A DNA stretch of 8,505 nt from JASHVB01 sp049522565 (GTDB lineage Bacteria; Pseudomonadota; Alphaproteobacteria; Acetobacterales; Acetobacteraceae). Below the pieces are notes generated by a model, which saw only the letters and a list, made by a program, of their open reading frames with translations, did no database searches and had not been told where the DNA came from. The stretch is taken from contig JBEKNT010000301.1 in the NCBI GenBank assembly GCA_049522565.1, positions 1-8,505 of the forward strand. The letters are read 5' to 3'. This document shows positions 5,372 through 8,505 of this stretch, in pieces. Position 1 is the stretch's first letter, and every line of letters begins with the position of its first letter. The position numbers were made by a program, and so were the translations under genes.

Positions 5372-6754
5372 TCAGACGATCTGCTTTACCGCATCGACGA
5401 TCCATTCCGGCTGCGGCAGCGCCAGCTTTTCCAGATTGGCCGCATAGGGCAGCGGCACATCCACCCCGTGCACGCGCACCGGCGGCGCATCCAGCCAGTC
5501 GAACGCATGCTCTATCACCTGCATGGCGATCTCGGCGCCGATGCCGGCGAACGGCCAGCCTTCCTCCACCACGACGATGCGGTTGGTCTTCTTCACGCTG
5601 TTGATGATCGTCGCGGTATCCAGCGGACGCAGCGAGCGCAGGTTGATCACCTCCGCCTCGATCCCCTCCGCCGCCAGCGCCTCGGCCGCCTTCAACGCCA
5701 CGCCGACCATGATGGAGAACGCGACGATGGTGACGCGATCCCCGGCGCGTTCGATCTTGGCTTTCCCCAGCGGCAGAATGAACGCGTCATCCGTCGGACA
5801 GTCGAAGGTCTGGCCGTAGAGGATCTCGTTCTCCAGCACGATCACCGGATTCGGATCGCGGATTGCCGCGCGCAGCAACCCCTTCGCGTCGGCCGACGAC
5901 CACGGCGACACGACCTTCAACCCCGGCACATGCGCGTACCAGCTCGCGTAGCATTGCGAGTGCTGCGCCGCGACCCGCGCCGCCGCGCCGTTCGGGCCGC
6001 GGAACACGATCGGGCAGCCCATCTGGCCGCCCGACATGTACAGCGTCTTGGCCGCCGAGTTGATGATCTGGTCCATCGCCTGCATGGCGAAATTGAAGGT
6101 CATGAACTCGACGATCGGGCGCAACCCGTTCAGCGCCGCGCCCACCGCCATGCCGGTGAAGCCATGCTCGGTGATCGGCGTGTCGATGACGCGCTTCGGC
6201 CCGAACTCGTCGAGCAAGCCCTGGCTGATCTTGTACGCGCCCTGGTATTGCGCCACCTCTTCGCCGATCAGGAACACCTTGTCGTCGCGGCGCAATTCCA
6301 GCGCCATGGCGTCGCGCAGCGCCTCGCGCACGGTGATCGGCTTGCTCGGGCCCCAGTCCTTCTCCGGCGCGGGCGCCGCTTCCTCCGCCGGCTTGCGCTG
6401 ACCTTGCGCGCCCGGTTCGGCGACCGCGGCGTCCGCCTCGGGCGCGGGCGCGATCTTTGGCATCGGCGCGGGTGCGCGCTGCGGTGCGGGCTTCGCCTGG
6501 CTGAGGTCCTCGCCATTTGCCGACAGCACCGCGATCGGCGTGTTGACCGCGACGCCTTCGGTGCCTTCGTCAACCAGGATCTGCGCCAGCTTGCCCTCGT
6601 CCACCGCCTCGACTTCCATCGTCGCCTTGTCGGTCTCGATCTCGGCGATCACGTCGCCGGCGTGCACCTCGTCGCCGACATTCTTCAGCCACTTGGCGAG
6701 CTTGCCCTCGGTCATGGTGGGCGACAGCGCGGGCATCAGGATTTGCGTGGACAT
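5372..6754 (-). CDS. pdhB: Pyruvate dehydrogenase E1 beta subunit with N-terminal lipoyl domain
   Basis: A 460-residue fusion. Residues 1-80 are a lipoyl domain almost identical in its core to that of E2 (Lys43 in ETDKATMEVEA), followed by an Ala/Pro-rich flexible linker (about 85-135) and the E1-beta transketolase-like domain from about 138. Typical E1-beta motifs are seen: ITVREALRDAM at 140-150, FLIGEEVAQYQGAYK at 161-175, DTPITEHGFTG at 191-201 with the thiamine-activating Glu196, FMTFNFAMQAMDQI at 217-230, GPNGAAARVAAQHSQ at 253-267 and LENEILYG at 307-314. With E1 alpha it decarboxylates pyruvate and acetylates lipoyl groups. Plain E1 beta is about 330 residues long; the extra length is the lipoyl domain and linker, an arrangement known in several alphaproteobacteria. 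The ATG at 6754 is 4 bp after the pdhA stop, and the ribosome-binding site GGAGGG (6768-6763) lies inside the end of pdhA, so the two subunits are probably translationally coupled. Confidence 0.96.
   Translation of the reverse strand: MSTQILMPALSPTMTEGKLAKWLKNVGDEVHAGDVIAEIETDKATMEVEAVDEGKLAQILVDEGTEGVAVNTPIAVLSANGEDLSQAKPAPQRAPAPMPKIAPAPEADAAVAEPGAQGQRKPAEEAAPAPEKDWGPSKPITVREALRDAMALELRRDDKVFLIGEEVAQYQGAYKISQGLLDEFGPKRVIDTPITEHGFTGMAVGAALNGLRPIVEFMTFNFAMQAMDQIINSAAKTLYMSGGQMGCPIVFRGPNGAAARVAAQHSQCYASWYAHVPGLKVVSPWSSADAKGLLRAAIRDPNPVIVLENEILYGQTFDCPTDDAFILPLGKAKIERAGDRVTIVAFSIMVGVALKAAEALAAEGIEAEVINLRSLRPLDTATIINSVKKTNRIVVVEEGWPFAGIGAEIAMQVIEHAFDWLDAPPVRVHGVDVPLPYAANLEKLALPQPEWIVDAVKQIV
6593..6662. 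repeat. 70-bp direct repeat, copy in the pdhB lipoyl domain
   Basis: This is the second copy of the 70-bp identical segment at 5192-5261. It lies in the same frame and same position of the lipoyl domain. Recombination between the copies would fuse the start of pdhB to the rest of pdhC and delete the E1-beta catalytic domain, so the repeat is a potential site of instability. Confidence 0.9.
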
Positions 6755-6758
6755 TCGC

Positions 6759-7769
6759 TCAACCCTCCAGCAGCACGTCCGTATAGAGCTCGGAAGGATC
6801 CGGCTCCGGACTCTCCTGCGCGAATGCGGCCGCGCCCTGCACGATCGTCTTCACAGTCTCCTCGATTTCCTTCAGCGCATCCTCCTGCACACCCATCGCC
6901 TCCAGCTTGTGCCGTGCATTCTCGATGCAGTCGTGCTGGGTGCGCATCTCCTGCACTTCCTCGCGCGTGCGATAGCGCGCCGGGTCGGACATCGAGTGGC
7001 CGCGATAGCGATAGGTCTTCACCTCCAGCAGGAACGGCCCCTTGCCGGCGCGGCAATGCGCCACCGCCTGTTCACCGGCCTGCTTCACCGCCAGCACGTC
7101 CATGCCGTCCACCTGCATGCCGGGAATCCCCCAGGCCGCGCCGTTCTTCGACAGATCCTTCGACGCCGACGAGCGATCGATCGAGGTGCCCATGCCGTAG
7201 CGGTTGTTCTCGATCACATACACGACCGGCAATTTCATCAGCGCGGCGAGATTGAAACTTTCATAAACCTGCCCTTGGCTGGAGGCGCCCTCGCCGAAAT
7301 AGGTCAGCGACACGCGATCGTTGCCGCGATACCAGTTGCTGAACGCCAGGCCGGTGCCGAGGCTGACCTGCGCGCCGACGATGCCGTGTCCGCCGAAGAA
7401 GTTCTTCTCCTTGCTGAACATATGCATCGAGCCGCCCTTGCCGTGCGAGTAGCCGTCGCGCCGTCCGGTCAGCTCGGCCATCACGCCTTTGGGGTCCATG
7501 CCGGTCGCCAGCATGTGGCCGTGGTCGCGATAGGAGGTGATGACCTCGTCGCCGTCGTCGATCGCAAGCTGCATGCCGACGACGACCGCTTCCTGGCCGA
7601 TATACAGATGGCAGAAGCCGCCGATCAGCCCCATGCCGTAGAGCTGGCCGGCGCGTTCCTCGAAGCGGCGGATCAGCAGCATCATGCGGTAGGCCCGCAG
7701 GAGTTCGTGGCGATCCTCTCCGGTGTCGGCCTGCCTGCCGCGTTTTCCCCCGTGTGCCGTCTGCGCCAT
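6759..7769 (-). CDS. pdhA: Pyruvate dehydrogenase E1 alpha subunit
   Basis: A 336-residue thiamine-diphosphate-binding subunit of the E1 heterotetramer. Motifs in order: FCHLYIGQEAVVVG at 52-65; TSYRDHGHMLATG at 78-90; GYSHGKGGSMHMF at 106-118; the ThDP/Mg-binding motif FGEGASSQGQVYESFN at 158-173 closing with ENNRYGMGT at 187-195; and the mobile loop TYRYRGHSMSDPARYRTREEV at 252-272. The length matches other bacterial E1 alpha subunits. The usual GDG of the ThDP motif reads GEG here, a conservative change also known in branched-chain E1 enzymes. The frame is open upstream to 8324, but I place the start at the ATG at 7769: a strong ribosome-binding site (GGGGAGAG) lies 7 bases upstream, and the upstream translation has no family similarity. 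It is the first gene of the operon. Confidence 0.96.
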   Translation of the reverse strand: MAQTAHGGKRGRQADTGEDRHELLRAYRMMLLIRRFEERAGQLYGMGLIGGFCHLYIGQEAVVVGMQLAIDDGDEVITSYRDHGHMLATGMDPKGVMAELTGRRDGYSHGKGGSMHMFSKEKNFFGGHGIVGAQVSLGTGLAFSNWYRGNDRVSLTYFGEGASSQGQVYESFNLAALMKLPVVYVIENNRYGMGTSIDRSSASKDLSKNGAAWGIPGMQVDGMDVLAVKQAGEQAVAHCRAGKGPFLLEVKTYRYRGHSMSDPARYRTREEVQEMRTQHDCIENARHKLEAMGVQEDALKEIEETVKTIVQGAAAFAQESPEPDPSELYTDVLLEG

Positions 7770-7815
7770 GCGATTGCTCTCCCCACTGCGCCCCTGCCCG
7801 GAAGCTGCGTTCGCA

Positions 7816-7844
7816 CACCTAGCGGGCGGGGTGGGCCACGACAA
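7816..7844 (-). promoter_or_regulatory. Candidate promoter of the pdh operon
   Basis: On the minus strand a -35-like TTGTCG (7844-7839) is followed after exactly 17 bases by a weak -10-like TAGGTG (7821-7816). This would start the transcript about 40 bases before the pdhA ATG. The -35 is fair and the -10 poor, so this is only the best-spaced candidate I could find. Further upstream the AT-richer segment 7861-7882 (TTGCATTGCACAATCGTTAA on the minus strand) could be part of another promoter or a regulator site. Confidence 0.25.
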
Positions 7845-8080
7845 GCAGCGCGGCGGATGCTTAACGATTGTGCAATGCAATAGAGGGCGGTGCGGAAGTC
7901 TGCGGGAAATGCCTGGGTTTTGCGCTTGTTTCGTGGCGTAGGGTATCGATGGGGGGTTTGTTTCCTGGCGAGGCGAAGGGGCGCAGCGACCTTGCTGCAT
8001 GGGGTGGTTGCGGGAGTGGATGCGGGCGGTGCATGCCAACCAAATGCGGTCGGCTTCGGCAACCACACCGAGCCATTGCG

Positions 8081-8106
8081 GCAACCCGCCACGGTCGTGC
8101 GGCGTT
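8081..8106 (+). promoter_or_regulatory. Candidate EcfG-type (general stress) promoter
   Basis: GCAAC (8081-8085) and CGTT (8103-8106) are separated by 17 bases. The alphaproteobacterial EcfG consensus is GGAAC, a 16-17 base spacer, then CGTT, so the match has one -35 mismatch with ideal spacing. Transcription would begin near 8112, about 35-40 bases before the ATG of the small hydrophilic protein, a plausible stress-type product. Short motifs like this also arise by chance in GC-rich DNA. Confidence 0.35.
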
Positions 8107-8148
8107 GTCCCGGGGTACCCGCAACGTCCACCCAGGGAGAACACTCCG

Positions 8149-8364
8149 ATGGCAGAGCAGAGGAACGAGGGCGAGGGCAACCAGACGGCGGCGCGCGCCT
8201 TCAACCGCGACCAGAAGCGGTTCGCCGAGAGCGGCAAGGTCGGCCCGGCCGCGCGCGAGGCCGAGAAGTCTTTGGACAATACCGAAGAGGCCCGGCACCT
8301 GAAGCAGGCGGAACGCGTGGGCAAGAGCCACAGCCACGGGGAGGACCCGGCGGTGAAACGGTGA
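8149..8364 (+). CDS. Small hydrophilic conserved-type protein of unknown function
   Basis: A 71-residue, strongly charged protein with no Cys, no membrane segment and no signal peptide. The central part (FNRDQKRFAESGKVGPAARE, then AEKSLDNTEEARHLKQAERV) is predicted to be helical, and the tail contains GKSHSHGEDPAVKR. The pattern of an amphipathic, Ala/Glu/Lys-rich helix pair ending in a GEDP tail resembles small uncharacterised proteins I know from alphaproteobacteria, but I cannot assign a function. I chose the ATG at 8149 because AGGGAGA (8134-8140) is 8 bases upstream; the in-frame ATG at 7999 adds a stretch with no such site and a different composition. It is transcribed away from the pdh operon and is followed by a hairpin that may terminate it. 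Confidence 0.75.
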   Translation: MAEQRNEGEGNQTAARAFNRDQKRFAESGKVGPAAREAEKSLDNTEEARHLKQAERVGKSHSHGEDPAVKR

Positions 8365-8427
8365 CGCGCAGCGAGGGCAGCGGGGCGACCCGATCACCCT
8401 CACCCTGCGCGCCTCAGGCATCTCGAT

Positions 8428-8456
8428 CTCTCCCGCGCTCGCGGGAGAGGTTTGTT
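8428..8456 (+). terminator. Hairpin with T-rich tail, possible terminator and repeat-family member
   Basis: CTCTCCCGCG (8428-8437) and CGCGGGAGAG (8440-8449) are perfect 10-bp arms; the top pair probably opens to give a 4-base loop. The downstream sequence GTTTGTT gives an imperfect T-run on the plus strand. It lies 63 bp after the small gene stop codon and could terminate its transcript. The same CTCTCCC/GGGAGAG motif and the preceding CACCCTCACCCT (8395-8406) recur between pdhC and the acetyltransferase, so it may equally be a dispersed repeat with secondary terminator function. The rest of 8365-8505 contains no gene. Confidence 0.5.
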
Positions 8457-8505
8457 ATACCAACCGTCCGAAAGATTGACGTACGGCACGGTCCGTCCCA
8501 ACCGT

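Larger units (their letters stand above)
7770..8148. other. Divergent intergenic region between pdhA and the small plus-strand gene
   Basis: This 379-bp stretch contains no gene I can support. Open frames through it are extensions or shadows of neighbouring genes without a plausible ribosome-binding site or family similarity. It must hold the promoters for both directions: a weak candidate for pdhA at 7816-7844 and a possible EcfG-type site for the small gene at 8081-8106. A short AT-richer island lies at 7861-7882. No convincing riboswitch, RNA gene or long palindrome was seen. Confidence 0.6.

Noticed and set aside
1975..7255. Very long plus-strand open frames opposite lpdA, the acetyltransferase, pdhC and pdhB (up to 761 codons)
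   Set aside because: They are antisense shadows of well-identified genes in GC-rich DNA. Their translations are low-complexity (Arg/His/Asp/Leu-rich), with no recognisable domains and no ribosome-binding sites.
7999..8148. Earlier ATG for the small hydrophilic protein
   Set aside because: The extra 50 residues have a different composition, no good ribosome-binding site at 7999, and would span the candidate promoter.
7770..8324. Upstream extension of the pdhA frame to 8324
   Set aside because: The added residues have no similarity to E1 alpha and overlap the small plus-strand gene, while the ATG at 7769 has a strong ribosome-binding site and gives the normal family length.
8460..8505. Possible partial direct repeat (CCAACCGT at 8460 and again at the right edge)
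   Set aside because: The second copy is cut by the window edge and only eight bases match, which is too little to call.
1..8505. CRISPR array, tRNA, rRNA, insertion sequence, riboswitch
   Set aside because: I saw no regularly spaced repeats, tRNA cloverleaf, transposase reading frame or known riboswitch consensus.

Overview
The window is high-GC DNA, most likely from an alphaproteobacterium. The best guess is Rhodospirillales/Acetobacteraceae: the pyruvate dehydrogenase E1 is split into alpha and beta subunits, the beta subunit carries its own N-terminal lipoyl domain, and the genes are strongly GC-biased. This placement comes from gene architecture, not from a database search. Apart from one small gene at the right end, every gene lies on the minus strand.

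Right to left along the minus strand, 7769-754 is one tightly packed, apparently co-transcribed block: pdhA (E1 alpha), pdhB (lipoyl-E1 beta), pdhC (lipoyl-E2), a GNAT acetyltransferase of the SSAT/thialysine type, lpdA (E3), and a PP2C-like SpoIIE/RsbU-type phosphatase with an N-terminal Crp-like cyclic-nucleotide-binding fold. The core genes encode a complete pyruvate dehydrogenase complex that converts pyruvate, CoA and NAD+ into acetyl-CoA, CO2 and NADH. Gaps are 4 bp (pdhA-pdhB), 18 bp (pdhB-pdhC) and 9 bp (lpdA-phosphatase), and the acetyltransferase overlaps lpdA by 8 bp. The only larger gap, about 100 bp between pdhC and the acetyltransferase, is filled by palindromic repeat DNA. That DNA contains the acetyltransferase ribosome-binding site inside a hairpin and could form a second, mutually exclusive structure.

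Left of the block (positions 1-718, minus strand) is a type II toxin-antitoxin module: a complete Xre/MbcA/ParS-type antitoxin with its own promoter and a palindromic operator, overlapping by GTGA a RES-domain toxin that is cut by the window edge after 47 codons.

Right of the block, 7770-8148 is a 379-bp gene-free divergent promoter region. It precedes a plus-strand gene for a 71-residue, very hydrophilic protein with a possible EcfG-type general-stress promoter. That gene is followed by a CTCTCCC/GGGAGAG hairpin with a T-rich tail that may terminate it and that belongs to the same repeat family as the pdhC-acetyltransferase spacer.

No rRNA, tRNA, CRISPR array, insertion sequence or riboswitch was recognised. 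The least ordinary features are the two extra genes in the PDH operon, the repeat-derived hairpins that may tune translation there, a palindromic repeat inside the E2 linker, and a 70-bp stretch identical between the two lipoyl-domain coding regions.
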